Assembly (NCBI RefSeq): GCF_036014215.1
Contig: NZ_CP107921.1
Span: 558,001-622,000 of the forward strand
DNA: 64,000 bases
Source: Streptomyces sp. NBC_00440
GTDB lineage: Bacteria > Actinomycetota > Actinomycetes > Streptomycetales > Streptomycetaceae
Reading direction: 5' to 3'
Shown here: positions 1-9,563 of the stretch, one piece after another
Position numbering within the stretch: the first letter of the stretch is position 1
Layout of the letters: each line of letters begins with the position of its first letter
The notes under the pieces: generated by a model
Database searches by the model: none
What the model was told of the DNA's origin: nothing
The model's input: the letters and a program-made list of their open reading frames with translations, nothing else
Program-made: the position numbers and the translations under genes

Positions 1-2371
1 GCCAGATGGACCAGGTGCGTTCTTTCTCCTTGGTCATCGGGTCGTTGTCGTAGTGCCAGGCGCCGCCGCCGGTGTAGGTGTAGGTGTTCAGGACGTCTTC
101 GGCGCCGCTGCCGGGGGCGCTGGTGAGGACGGAGGAGACCGGGTATTTCTGGAACCAGTCGAGAATCGGGGTCTTCTCCCCGTTGGGGGACCAGTAGACC
201 GGGTAGCAGTGTTTGGTGTTCTGGTCGGGTCGGGGCATGGTCTGTCCCGCGACGCAGTCGGCCTCCAGGTAGGAGACGATGGTCTGTGCCCCGGTCTCGG
301 AGGTGATGGTTTTCAGGCGGGGCTTTTCCAGGGAGAGGATGTCGTCGCTGGTGCCGTCTACCCGGTTGGGGTGGGACTCCTGGGTGAATTTCACCGGGTC
401 CAGGGCGAGGTCGGTGCCGTGTTTGCCGGTGTGGTTGATCTCATCCAGCCACAGTGACTGGTCGGTGGAGTCGCCGGTGTCGCCCGGGTCGACGTAGTGC
501 TGCTTCAGTGACCAGGTGTCTACGGTCGAGAAGCCGGGCGTTGCCGCGCCGGCGTCCCAGGCGGAGGTGGTGACAGTGGTCAGGCGCTTGCGGGTGAAGA
601 AGGTCGGTCCGACATTGCCGGTGCACTTGGCGTCGTCCTTGCATACCGCGTCGAAGGGTACGTCGGGCCAGTTGTCTCGCTTGTCCTCGGTCAGGGAGTC
701 GCAGCCTGTGCCGGTTGCGGTGCAGCGCTCGGCGTAGCTGAAGGTGACCTTGTCCGAGGCTGTTTCGGTGGTGACGGTGGTGTGCGGTCCGGAGAGGGCG
801 CCTGCGCGCTGGCCGTAACGGATCTCGTTCAGGTAACCGCCGCGGATGTAGCCGGTCCCGGTGTTGTCGTCGCCGAACTGGTCATAGTTGTTGCTCTCGG
901 CGGTGTACCAGTAGGACGCGGCGTTCTTGTGGGTGTCCTCGACGTAGTCGAGGTTCCACCGCCAGGCCTGCTTCTTGGCACGGCCTGAGAGCGTGGTCCC
1001 GCTGCTGTAGCCGGGCTCACCGGTGTCGTCACCGTAGACGGGCACGGTCCATACCGAGTTGGTGCGCTCGTCGCCTGCACCGTCGAGTTTGTTCAGGCCG
1101 AAGACGTACTTGGTGCCGTCTCCGGTGATGACGGTCCAGTATTCACCGTCGTCATCCCCGTTGGAGGCGCCGGTGGAGTGGGTGACGGTGGAGGCGTCGT
1201 CGTTCTTGAGCCGCCATGTGCCGGAAGTGTCGTCCTTGACGAGTTCGCTTGCCTTGCCGTCGAGGACGAGAGAGGCGTTGTCGTATTTCCAGCAAAGGTC
1301 GAACTTGTCGTCCTGTCCGTCGTCGTCGCAGGAGCCGTACTTTCGTTCAATGTAGGAGGAGGTGATGTCGAACCCGGTGCCGATCGCGGTGCCCTGGTTG
1401 TTGGTGTTCGCGGTCTGGCCGTCCACCGCACCGGAGTCGTACGAGATCGAAAGGTCAGGGGCCGGGCCGGCCGCGGCGGGCGGGGTGCGCAGCGGGTATG
1501 ACCAGGTGAAGGTGCCTGACGAGCCGCCGGCTTCCCACGTCGAGGAGGAGGCGAGCGGGGTGGCTTTGTAGTCACCGGCACCGGATTTGGTGCCGGCTGC
1601 GAGCGCCACCATCATCGTGCGACCGGCAACTGATTGTTGTGTGTCGGGTGCGGCCTTGAAAGTCAGCTGGGTTTCGATGCGATGGTCTCGGCGGTGGTTG
1701 GTGAAGTCAAGGGGCGTGCGGGCGCGGCAGGCTGCCTTGCTCGGGTCGTTGAGTGCGCAGTCGGCCAGGCGGACTGCCTGGAGGCGTCCTGCCCAGTCCC
1801 CGCCGTAGGCTGTGGCGAAGGTGTCGTAGTCGATGCCGAGTTGTGCCATGCCTCCTGTGGCGGGGCCGGTGACGGCCAGGACGACGCCCTTGACGCCGAG
1901 CTTGGCGGTCTGGTCCTGGTTAAGAACGGTGATCTTGAGCGAGCGGGCCGACGGCACCTGTTTCTTTCCCTTGAGTGCCTTCGGGCGGTCCAGGGTCACG
2001 GGCAGCGATCCCGGTGCAGCTTTGGCTCCGCCCTTGGCGGACAGATCCAGTTGCGCCTGGCCTGCCTTGGGCCAGGTGACTGTTCGGGCCTCGTCCTTCG
2101 TGGCTCGCGCGATGGCGGCACGGTCGGTGGCCTTGGCCTGCTTGATGCGTTCGGCGGTCTTCTTGTCGGCCTTTGCCTTGAACGGGGAGACCTTGTCCGG
2201 GTGCATCGTGACGTTCGGTCTGCCCAGCGGGTCAGCGCTGGAGGCGAAGGCGACCGGGGTCAGGAGTCCTGGTATGAGGATGAAGCCGGCGAGTACTGAT
2301 ATTCGCCGTGTCCAGGTTTGTTCGCTTGGTCTGCGACGGCCTGCGCCCTTGACCGGTCCGAACCCGTTCAT
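1..2371 (-). CDS. RHS-type secreted protein, N-terminal part (runs off the left edge)
   Basis: The minus-strand frame is open from an ATG at 2371 to the window edge, giving about 790 codons without a stop. The N-terminus has a basic start and a hydrophobic core (ISVLAGFILIPGLL) ending near FASSADP, so a signal peptide is likely. It is followed by a Lys/Ala-rich stretch (KADKKTAERIKQAKATD). The part nearest the edge reads AWHYDNDPMTKEKRTWSIW, typical of the region before the YD repeats in Streptomyces RHS proteins. Repeats, core domain and any C-terminal toxin lie outside the window. It sits 179 bp downstream of the LamG gene on the same strand, the usual pairing for these secreted proteins. 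The RHS assignment rests on recalled family resemblance, not a search. Confidence 0.7.
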   Translation of the reverse strand, partial: MNGFGPVKGAGRRRPSEQTWTRRISVLAGFILIPGLLTPVAFASSADPLGRPNVTMHPDKVSPFKAKADKKTAERIKQAKATDRAAIARATKDEARTVTWPKAGQAQLDLSAKGGAKAAPGSLPVTLDRPKALKGKKQVPSARSLKITVLNQDQTAKLGVKGVVLAVTGPATGGMAQLGIDYDTFATAYGGDWAGRLQAVRLADCALNDPSKAACRARTPLDFTNHRRDHRIETQLTFKAAPDTQQSVAGRTMMVALAAGTKSGAGDYKATPLASSSTWEAGGSSGTFTWSYPLRTPPAAAGPAPDLSISYDSGAVDGQTANTNNQGTAIGTGFDITSSYIERKYGSCDDDGQDDKFDLCWKYDNASLVLDGKASELVKDDTSGTWRLKNDDASTVTHSTGASNGDDDGEYWTVITGDGTKYVFGLNKLDGAGDERTNSVWTVPVYGDDTGEPGYSSGTTLSGRAKKQAWRWNLDYVEDTHKNAASYWYTAESNNYDQFGDDNTGTGYIRGGYLNEIRYGQRAGALSGPHTTVTTETASDKVTFSYAERCTATGTGCDSLTEDKRDNWPDVPFDAVCKDDAKCTGNVGPTFFTRKRLTTVTTSAWDAGAATPGFSTVDTWSLKQHYVDPGDTGDSTDQSLWLDEINHTGKHGTDLALDPVKFTQESHPNRVDGTSDDILSLEKPRLKTITSETGAQTIVSYLEADCVAGQTMPRPDQNTKHCYPVYWSPNGEKTPILDWFQKYPVSSVLTSAPGSGAEDVLNTYTYTGGGAWHYDNDPMTKEKERTWSIW

Positions 2372-2550
2372 TTGGTTTCCGTTCCCCGAAGGAGCCGCCT
2401 GTGGGGCGGTCTCAGTCCTGGCCCCGTGGCCTGTGCCTGCCGGGGACGGTGGGTGTGTGCTGCGACGTGCAGAAGAGGCGCCATTAGGCGGCACCAGGGG
2501 TGTCGGCCGGGGGTATTGGATGTCTGGTTGGCACCCCGGCCGCGTGTGGG
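2372..2550. other. intergenic spacer between LamG and RHS genes
   Basis: No gene is supported in these 179 bp. The downstream RHS gene has a purine-rich GGGGAACGG stretch just before its ATG. No strong hairpin was seen, so transcription may continue from the LamG gene. Confidence 0.4.
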
Positions 2551-5500
2551 TCAGCCTGCGTCTTGCTCCGGCATGACCTGGGACGTGACCTGATCGCTGG
2601 TCATGGCGCCGGTCCATACTCTGAGGTCCTGCAGACCTCCGGGCAGGTAGTTTCCGGTGGTTCCGCCGAGGGCGCCTCGGCCTATGGCGAGTTCTCCGCT
2701 GCCGGGCTGGGCGAGCGTGAAGCCGGACTTGTCCCGGGATGGTTGGTCGTCGCCACCGATGTAGAGGTGGAGCTTGCCGTAATTGGTATCGGCCGGGGCG
2801 TCGGGGTCTGTCGACTGCCATGCTTCTTGGGCGTCGAAGACCCCGGTGACCTGGACCCATGTGTCGGTCTCTGCGAGGTCACCGCCAGGAACTTCCGCGC
2901 TCTGGGAGACCTTGCCGTCCGTCCCGAGGGCTGTACGTGTGAATTTCCACAGGTAGGTGTCAGCAGCGGGCTTGGTGATCCACAGGGCCCAGGAGGACTC
3001 GTTGCCGGTGCGCTGACCGGCCACCTGGCCGGTGTAGCCAACGGGTTTCGCGGCCAGGGCGTTGCTGTCTACCTCGACGGACGCCGAGACCGTGAAGGAT
3101 CCGCTCCCGTCGACTACAGGGCCTGCCATCGAGGCGTAGCCGGTAGTTCCGTTGAGGACTACCGCGCTGTTGTCCTCGTTGGGAGCGGCTCCGCCTGCCA
3201 GTTTCATGGACGGGACGGGGTAGGCCGTGGTCTCCGGGATGGTGGTGCTTGTCGCTCCGGCGGCATCCCACTGGGCGACGAGTTCGTTCGTGGGCACGGT
3301 ATCCACGGCGGCTTGTGCTTCCTGGGCGATCTCGTCACCGGTGAGCGGCCGCTGCCATACCGCTACCTCGTCCAGCAGCCCGAAGAAGTTCTCTCCGTAC
3401 CTGCCGCCGACCTTCGAGCGGCCCATCTGCAGGCCCTCGTTCGCCGTCCACGGTTCATACGTGGACATGCTCTTGCTCAGGATTACGGGCTTGCCCTGTG
3501 GGCGTCCGTTCACGAACAGCTGGATGGTGTCGTTGCTCTTGTCGGTGTCTCCGTGGGTGTCGAAGACCCCGGCCAGATGGGTCCACACGTTCAAGGGTGG
3601 ATTTTCCTGATCAGCGACAGAGCGGATGAACCCCGGAGACGCCTGGTCTTTGTCCGTGCGGTTGAAGATCCACTTCTTGAGGCTGGATGAGTAGTAGAGG
3701 GCGAACGCGCTGCCGTTCGTGCCGGGCTCGGTCAGAACCACCCGGTTTGCTGCGGGGTTGGAGAGCTGGACCCAGGCTGAGGCAGTGAAGGAGTCCGCGG
3801 TGTTCACCGCTGCGGACGCGGTGGCGGCATATCCGATCTGCTTGGCGGGGTCGGTTGTGTCGTCGTTGAGGCGCAGCGAGTAGTCCGTGTCACCGCGACG
3901 GGCCCGGGTTGACCATCCGGTGCCGTCGGCGCCGTGCAGGGTCGCGTCGTGTGTGATCTTCGCGCCGGATGTGTCCTTGGCCGACATGATGCCCGAGCCC
4001 GGAGCTCCGTCGTCCAAGTGCCATCGGCCCACCGGTCCTGCCGCCGGGGAGACCTTGAAGGTGAACTCGGCGGGGGTTCCCCAGCGTGTGCGGCCGCTGG
4101 AGTCGAGTTTGAGGTCGCTGGCTTCCACGGAGAGTACTTGTGTGCCGGTCAGTGACGGAGTGACGTCCTTGACGGTGACGGTGGAGCCGCTGACCTGCTT
4201 GGTGTTCTGCGCTGAGGTCGTCAGCAGTCGCCACCGGTAGGCCTTCACGTCTGTGTCGGCCGCGTTGGGCTTGAAGGTGAAACTGCCCGGGGTGCCGGGA
4301 CCGCCCTGGCCTTCGCACGTTTGGGCGGTGCATTCGGTGTAGGGGGTTCCGGCCGTGATGGTCGGGGCTTTCGGCGCGGTGGAGTCGATCTTGAAGTAGC
4401 ACCATGACGAGTACGGGGAGAAGAGGTCTCCGCTTTTGCCGTCGTAGGACCAGTGCGACTGGGTGCGGGACTTCAGCCGGTACAGGCCCTGGTCGGCCCG
4501 GTTGGAGGTGCGCACGCTCTGCAGGGTGTCGTCCGGTACCCAGCCACTGGCCGGCCGGTAGTCGGACCACACCTGGTGCCAAGGGCTGTCATCTCCCCGC
4601 TCGACGATGTACTCGGCCTGCAGGGAGCCTTCCTCGTCTCCCTGGTGTGCTTCGACCTTTGTCTGCACCCGGGCCTGGAGCAGCGGGTCGGCCCGGGTGA
4701 CCATCAGCGGGTCCGTCGAGGTCGTCTTGCAGTACGCGGTGCTGCCGTTGCCGGGGATGACGCCCACGTTGGTGGGGACTCCGGGCATGTGAACGTAGTT
4801 GACCTTCAGTTCCGCGTTGTCATCGAAGCGCTTCCATGACCGGGTGTCTCCCTCGTCCTTGGCTTTGAGCATGAATGTCAGACGCTTGATCTTGCCATCG
4901 GCGAAGGAGCTCACCGTCGACTTCAGGTTCTCGTCCGGCTCCGCGGGATTGTCGTTGAACTCCACCCAGCTGTCGGGCTGGGAAGGGCTGCAGTTTTCAC
5001 CGCGTCCGTAGGAAACGTTCCGGTCACCCATCAGGTCAAGGATCTTGGGCCCGGGATAGTGCGTGCCCTCGGACATGTTGTCCGTGCGCACCAGGTCCAC
5101 CCAGTGTGCGTCGCAGTTGAACGACCACGTCTCGTGCGCACGGAACGTGGCGTCCAGGACGTGCTTGCCGGCCAGTTGGGTCGGCGCGAGTTCGAAGAAC
5201 ATGCGGTTCGTGTAGCCGTTGCCGCAGTAGTAGCCGTCCGCGTTGCCGCACTTCCCGACGCCGTACTCGCCCTTGAACTGCCACCAGCGGTCACCGTCCG
5301 AGGACATGACCGATCGCTCGGAGATTCCGAGGCCCACCGAGGGATCGATCCGTACCGGATACACCGTGGCCTCGCCCCGTAGGAGTCCGAGGTCCGGTTT
5401 GACCGAGACTGCGTCGCTGTCCACTTGCACCGGCAGTACCGCTGTGGTGTCCCCGTTACCCGGCTGGGTGGGGTCACCGTCACCGGCCGGGTCCGTCTGG

Positions 5501-6285
5501 TCGGCGGCGGCAGCCGTCCTGGACAGCTGCGGCTGCGTTTCCTCATCGCCCGCGGAGTCCCACATCTGGCCGGCCGGGCCGTTGAGGACAGCGTTGCCGT
5601 TCTCATCGATCGCCCGGAGGCCGCCGCCCGCGCCCGGTACCACCTGCAGACCGTGCCCGGACGCCGACAGGGTGACCTGCTCCAACTCCGGACTGGCTGC
5701 TGCCTGGGCAGACTTGACGACCAAGATCTCACGGTAGCCCTCAGCCGTCGCCGTCAGCTCTAGATCAACGCCGGGCAGGACATCCGCATACGTGGCCGTC
5801 GCGCCTTTGAGCGTCGGCTGGGGCAGCGTCCCCGGCCAGCCGAAGGACACCGAACCCTTCGCAGTGCCCAGCCGGATCATGGCCTTGTCGCTTGCACCGC
5901 CCCCGGTGAAGGCCATATTCACCACCGCGGCCTTCGGTCCTACCGAGCCGTCCGCACGGCGCTCCAGCGTCGGGTCCACATCACGCCACCCACCGCCCTC
6001 GGCGGGCGCACGCTGCGGTGTCGTGGACTGGGTGAGTGTGAGAGTCCCGTCGGGGTTCGCGTCAGTCGTTGCGTAAGCGGTGCGGTCCGCCTCGACCTCT
6101 ACCGACTCCCCCGACGCCACCGCGCGGGCCAAAGCGTCCTGCTCCGGCGCTGTGTTGCCCGCATCCGAAGACTGCTTGGCCACCGTGCCCGCCACAGTGG
6201 CGTAAGCGGGAGCACCCCCTGCCAGGAGGGCGAGCCCCAGCAATGGCCCCAGCACCCGCGCAGCTCTTCGTCTGCCGACAGACAT
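2551..6285 (-). CDS. secreted LamG-domain (concanavalin-like) protein
   Basis: About 1244 residues from ATG 6285, which follows a G-rich GGGTGGGG stretch; a TTG at 6297 would add four residues. An Arg-rich N-terminus (VGRRRAARVLG) and hydrophobic core ending at APAYA form a signal peptide. Residues about 60-340 resemble the beta-rich module found before RHS partners (ATYADVLPGVDLELTATAEG). Two laminin-G/concanavalin-like domains follow at about 750-980 and 1000-1230, each ending in a typical DEVAVW or QDLRVW strand. It is probably secreted or surface-attached and may bind glycans. It lies directly upstream of the RHS gene, so the two probably work together. Confidence 0.8.
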   Translation of the reverse strand: MSVGRRRAARVLGPLLGLALLAGGAPAYATVAGTVAKQSSDAGNTAPEQDALARAVASGESVEVEADRTAYATTDANPDGTLTLTQSTTPQRAPAEGGGWRDVDPTLERRADGSVGPKAAVVNMAFTGGGASDKAMIRLGTAKGSVSFGWPGTLPQPTLKGATATYADVLPGVDLELTATAEGYREILVVKSAQAAASPELEQVTLSASGHGLQVVPGAGGGLRAIDENGNAVLNGPAGQMWDSAGDEETQPQLSRTAAAADQTDPAGDGDPTQPGNGDTTAVLPVQVDSDAVSVKPDLGLLRGEATVYPVRIDPSVGLGISERSVMSSDGDRWWQFKGEYGVGKCGNADGYYCGNGYTNRMFFELAPTQLAGKHVLDATFRAHETWSFNCDAHWVDLVRTDNMSEGTHYPGPKILDLMGDRNVSYGRGENCSPSQPDSWVEFNDNPAEPDENLKSTVSSFADGKIKRLTFMLKAKDEGDTRSWKRFDDNAELKVNYVHMPGVPTNVGVIPGNGSTAYCKTTSTDPLMVTRADPLLQARVQTKVEAHQGDEEGSLQAEYIVERGDDSPWHQVWSDYRPASGWVPDDTLQSVRTSNRADQGLYRLKSRTQSHWSYDGKSGDLFSPYSSWCYFKIDSTAPKAPTITAGTPYTECTAQTCEGQGGPGTPGSFTFKPNAADTDVKAYRWRLLTTSAQNTKQVSGSTVTVKDVTPSLTGTQVLSVEASDLKLDSSGRTRWGTPAEFTFKVSPAAGPVGRWHLDDGAPGSGIMSAKDTSGAKITHDATLHGADGTGWSTRARRGDTDYSLRLNDDTTDPAKQIGYAATASAAVNTADSFTASAWVQLSNPAANRVVLTEPGTNGSAFALYYSSSLKKWIFNRTDKDQASPGFIRSVADQENPPLNVWTHLAGVFDTHGDTDKSNDTIQLFVNGRPQGKPVILSKSMSTYEPWTANEGLQMGRSKVGGRYGENFFGLLDEVAVWQRPLTGDEIAQEAQAAVDTVPTNELVAQWDAAGATSTTIPETTAYPVPSMKLAGGAAPNEDNSAVVLNGTTGYASMAGPVVDGSGSFTVSASVEVDSNALAAKPVGYTGQVAGQRTGNESSWALWITKPAADTYLWKFTRTALGTDGKVSQSAEVPGGDLAETDTWVQVTGVFDAQEAWQSTDPDAPADTNYGKLHLYIGGDDQPSRDKSGFTLAQPGSGELAIGRGALGGTTGNYLPGGLQDLRVWTGAMTSDQVTSQVMPEQDAG

Positions 6286-6872
6286 ACCCCACCCCAACCC
6301 CTTCAGGGCCTCCCCAGACCCTTCACATACATGACCATCTGATGAAGATCACTGATGGACGATATGCGGCCACCGGCCGGGAAATCAAGGAATCCAGACC
6401 CCCAATAAACAAAATGTAAGAACTCACACCACCAGCAAAACGGGCAAAATAAACGCAACTGACACCAGAACCCCTTGGCGGCTGGCCCGGCGGCCAGCCA
6501 GTCCACCGATGGCCGCAGTAGATCAGCACTGATCACTGTCGTCAGAGCCCGGCCCACCACCGGCATGCGCCAAGCTGCTTTGAGACCGCGCTCGTGCAGC
6601 CCGTGCCTGATCGCCGGCCGCCAGGCGGAGCCAGTTTGGTCAATGCCGCTGGCTAGCCACCGTTCCTGCCAGGTCTGTCCGGGCTGGTCTTCCGCACCAT
6701 GACGATGCCATGCTTGTGGTGCAGTTCGCTGCCGGCGTTCTCCAGCGTGAAGGGCGGACGGGACAGCAACTTGGCCGTCTCGGTGCGGGAGCGCTCGGTG
6801 CCTGGCCAACTGCTGGGAACGGTCCGGCTGGGAGGCGCTGCTGGGGTGGCGCCGAAGTGGGGGGCGACCGTC

Positions 6873-7226
6873 ATCGAGAATCGTCAGTCCGAGCAAGTCC
6901 ACGAGAGCAATGGCCAGGCGTCGCAGGTGTGCAAGAGCCTGTTCGGCGCTCTCGGGAACACGTCGTGCCTGAAGGGGGTCGGCACGTTCGCTCACTTCCA
7001 ACAGCTCGGCGGTCGGCGGCCCGCCGGACTTCTGATGCGCGATGTTTACGAGCTGATCGAGGACCCGGCCCAGGACGGGCGTCATCCGAGCGACGTCCTC
7101 GGGATTCAGCGGCTCCGCGTCGGGGCGGAGGACCGCCTCCAGGTCGTCATCGAGAGCGTCATCCACGACAAGGGATGCGTGGAGCCGGACAACGACGCTG
7201 TGCAGGGTGGCAAAGCCCTTGTCACA
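6873..7226 (-). pseudogene. DUF6415-like fragment without a clear start or stop
   Basis: This frame encodes a protein-like stretch (DDALDDDLEAVLRPDAEPL, then QALAHLRRLAIALVDLLG). In spacing and character it resembles the short Streptomyces DUF6415 family, whose C-terminal helix has a HLRRMAW..LLE pattern. No good start codon is present; the first in-frame GTG is at 7166. The frame has no stop after the conserved end and runs on in low-quality sequence to 6303. It is therefore probably a decayed or rearranged copy. It lies downstream of a broken ATPase-like gene, so this stretch looks like a graveyard. Assignment is by recall. Confidence 0.35.
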
Positions 7227-7263
7227 TGGCCCGAGTTGGACCTGGGGTGAGTGAGCGCGGCAT

Positions 7264-7614
7264 TCACACGACAGCCTCCTCGGGACGAGGACGGAACTCG
7301 ACCCAGACGTCCTTGCCGGCGGCAGTCGGATCAGCGCCCCATGCATCGGCCGTCATGCTCAGCAGAAACTTCCCGCGCCCGTCCTCCGCAAGTCACTCGG
7401 GCTCACGCACCACGGGGAGTTCCGGACTGTCGTCGCTCACCACGATGCGTAAGGCAGATTGAGTGCTCTGGAGGAGCACTACGCACTGGCCCGATCCCGT
7501 ATGCCGGGACACGTTGGACAGCAGCTCCGTGATGCACATGGCGACAGGGTCGGCTAACTCCGGCCACCCCCAGTACCTCACGAGCGCGGTTGCGATCCTC
7601 CGCCTGGTCAACAA
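7264..7614 (-). pseudogene. HATPase (anti-sigma-factor-like) gene with an in-frame TGA
   Basis: The frame carries the signatures of short Streptomyces ATP-binding regulators of the RsbW-like HATPase_c_2 group: PELADPVAMCITELLSNV (N-box), RIVVSDDSPELP, then DGRGKFLLS and GKDVWVEF near the end. A TGA at 7393-7395 splits the protein between REPE and LAEDGRG. The same frame resumes immediately and continues to a natural stop at 7264-7266, so a single nonsense change explains the break. The N-terminus is also short: only a TTG at 7614 is available, with a stop 21 bp upstream. An intact protein would be a cytoplasmic GHKL ATPase/kinase acting on an anti-sigma antagonist. Confidence 0.6.
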
Positions 7615-7786
7615 CCGTGAGGCCGACTTCGGCGCCTACACGGGGCCCGTCTACTTCATGATGCACGGCGTGCACAGCGAAGAACGAGCCCGCGAACTCG
7701 CCGCCGCACTCCACGCTGCCCTCTACGGAGACCTGGAACCCCTGGCCCGGCTGGCCGGTTCCCGACCAATTCGCAGCGCGTCGTGA
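7463..7786 (+). pseudogene. unrecognised protein fragment; C-terminal half looks coding
   Basis: From about 7600 to the stop at 7786 this frame reads like real protein (ADFGAYTGPVYFMMHGV, then SEERARELAAALHAALYGD). The N-terminal half is just the antisense of the ATPase-like relic. The two open stretches on opposite strands meet at about 7600-7635. They look like truncated remains of two genes joined at a recombination scar. No family is recognised. Confidence 0.3.
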
Positions 7787-7801
7787 TCAGTTCTTGAGAG
7801 A

Positions 7802-9064
7802 GTGGGCCCCTACAAAACGGATCTGACCGAGACGGAGCATCAGTCCTTGATCATCCTCGACTCCAACATACTCAAGGGGACCTCACTGCGAGGCCCTGAG
7901 GCCGAGCTGATCCGGGCGATCCGCGTAACCAGGGCGGAGCGCGTCGCTGCGCCATGGATCGTCCTGGAAGAACTGGCGGCGCAACAAGCGCTGATCTACC
8001 AGAAGAAGTACGACGCGGCGCTGGTCGCCATGGAGGCTCTCAGGAAGGCGACTCCATGGGCTGCTGTCCAAGCTCCGAAGAAGGCTGTTTCGGAGCACGT
8101 TCGTGCGCACTGGCGCAAGCAGTACGCCGCCATCGTGGACACCTTGCCAACCAGCCCGGATACGTACGAGCAGGCCATGTTCCGTGAGGCTAACCTCCTC
8201 GCGCCGTGCAAGACGGTGAACAGCGGGAAGAACAAGACCGGATCACGGGACGCAGCAATCTGGCTCACCGCAGTGGAGTACGCGCGTAGAAATCCGACCG
8301 AGATCGTCTACTTCGTCAGCAACAACACCGAGGATTTCGGCGACGGTTCTTCCTTCGAGTCTCCAATGGATGACGATCTAGAGGGCATTGAGGACAGGTT
8401 CGTTCTGTTCACATCACTCAGCGACGTGTTGACGAAGTTCGCGACCCAAACCAAGGCGGATGAAGAAGAGCTGACGGGCCTTCTTCAAACACACCTGAAT
8501 AACCATCGCGCTGTCCAGCGCGCCGCCATGCGGCAACGCGGTTTCACCGCCACGATCGAGAGCCCGCCCAGCGTCTTCGAAGACGTCCCTTGCAGGCGGT
8601 GGGAGCGTCAACTACGGATCAAATTCGTCTCCGTTGAGGAAATACGCGCGTATGAGATATCAGGGCACCGGTGGTACACGGCGACTGCAAGGTGGCTTGT
8701 CTCCGGCGTTCTCAGTACCAGCACAAGCTTTCATTGGGGCCACTGCTCATGGGAGACGCGCGTCCTCATTAGCCCAACCGCCCCGAGCAAGGGACTGACC
8801 GTGACCGTGCCCCGGAAGCTACTCCCGCCCACGGCGGAGGACCTTTTCCACATCGCGCCTTACCCCTTTTTGCCCGGCATTCTGGAATCGACGCTTAGCT
8901 CCGAGGAGCAGTACTTCCGTCGCGCTTTGGGCACAGGACCACTTGAGGAGGACGGATACCGCCGCCCCTACCCGGGCGACATCCTCCGCCAAGAAACGAT
9001 AAGGAAGGTCTCAGAACGCTATCGCGCCGAACAGACCGATGACATGCTCCCAATGGACGAATGA
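7802..9064 (+). CDS. PIN-like domain protein (DUF4935-type), putative RNase
   Basis: 420 residues from GTG 7802; no strong ribosome-binding site is visible. The N-terminal ~185 residues form a PIN-like nuclease fold: LDSNIL with Asp20, an acidic pair in VLEEL (56-57), GSRDAAIW with Asp150, and FVSNNTEDFG with Asp178. These are the four acidic positions expected for Mg-dependent RNA cleavage. The C-terminal ~230 residues are unrecognised. Large stand-alone PIN proteins of this type occur in accessory islands and may act in defence or as toxins. No small antitoxin gene is evident next to it. Its codon use is less GC-biased than its neighbours (for example ATACTC, GAAATACGC), suggesting acquisition. 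Confidence 0.7.
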   Translation: MGPYKTDLTETEHQSLIILDSNILKGTSLRGPEAELIRAIRVTRAERVAAPWIVLEELAAQQALIYQKKYDAALVAMEALRKATPWAAVQAPKKAVSEHVRAHWRKQYAAIVDTLPTSPDTYEQAMFREANLLAPCKTVNSGKNKTGSRDAAIWLTAVEYARRNPTEIVYFVSNNTEDFGDGSSFESPMDDDLEGIEDRFVLFTSLSDVLTKFATQTKADEEELTGLLQTHLNNHRAVQRAAMRQRGFTATIESPPSVFEDVPCRRWERQLRIKFVSVEEIRAYEISGHRWYTATARWLVSGVLSTSTSFHWGHCSWETRVLISPTAPSKGLTVTVPRKLLPPTAEDLFHIAPYPFLPGILESTLSSEEQYFRRALGTGPLEEDGYRRPYPGDILRQETIRKVSERYRAEQTDDMLPMDE

Positions 9065-9189
9065 TGGGGCTCTGACAGCAGTGCGGCAACGTACGGTTAA
9101 CCTCCATCACTTCGCGATGCGCCGCCCGTACGCCCCGGCGCCGGGCGCACCGTTTTACGGCTGCGGCAGCGGCGCATGGACGATGGCGC

Positions 9190-9355
9190 CCTTGTTCGCC
9201 AGGGATCAGGCCGTACACGAGGATCGTCGAGGCGTCAATACGACCGGGGCTGTCAGGGTCGGTGGGCATCCACGTCGCCCACTCGCGTTCCAGGTCGGTG
9301 AACTCCCCGCGCAGCCGAACCTTGTCCGCACCATCTGCTGTGCCACGGGCTCCGC
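9190..9355 (-). pseudogene. phage terminase large-subunit-like C-terminal remnant
   Basis: The minus strand encodes KVRLRGEFTDLEREWATW and then PTDPDSPGRIDAS followed by VYGLIPG. This resembles the C-terminal end of actinophage-type terminase large subunits, where a W-x-P...SP-x-RIDA motif belongs to the nuclease domain. Just after it the natural-looking tail (GAIVHAPLPQP then stop) lies in another frame, so a frameshift is likely. Nothing upstream gives the ATPase domain. It is a relic in a 500-bp stretch (9065-9563) with no other supported gene. Confidence 0.4.
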
Positions 9356-9563
9356 ACGGAGCAGCTTGCCCTGTTTGGCGGAAGACGCGTCCGGTCAGAG
9401 CCCGGCGAGCGTCGGAGACATCACTACGGTACGTGCCGCGAGCGTTCACGCCTCGTCCAACGACCACCAACCCCAGCAGTCACGCAATCATCTCGCCCTG
9501 CCACCTGCATAGTTCAGATGACCTCTTAGCGGACGAAGTGGGCGACAGTGGTTCTCATTACGC

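Noticed and set aside
6653..6874. 73-residue minus-strand frame overlapping the DUF6415-like fragment
   Set aside because: It starts with ATG but shows no recognised motif and no ribosome-binding site could be separated from the overlapping frame; not convincing.
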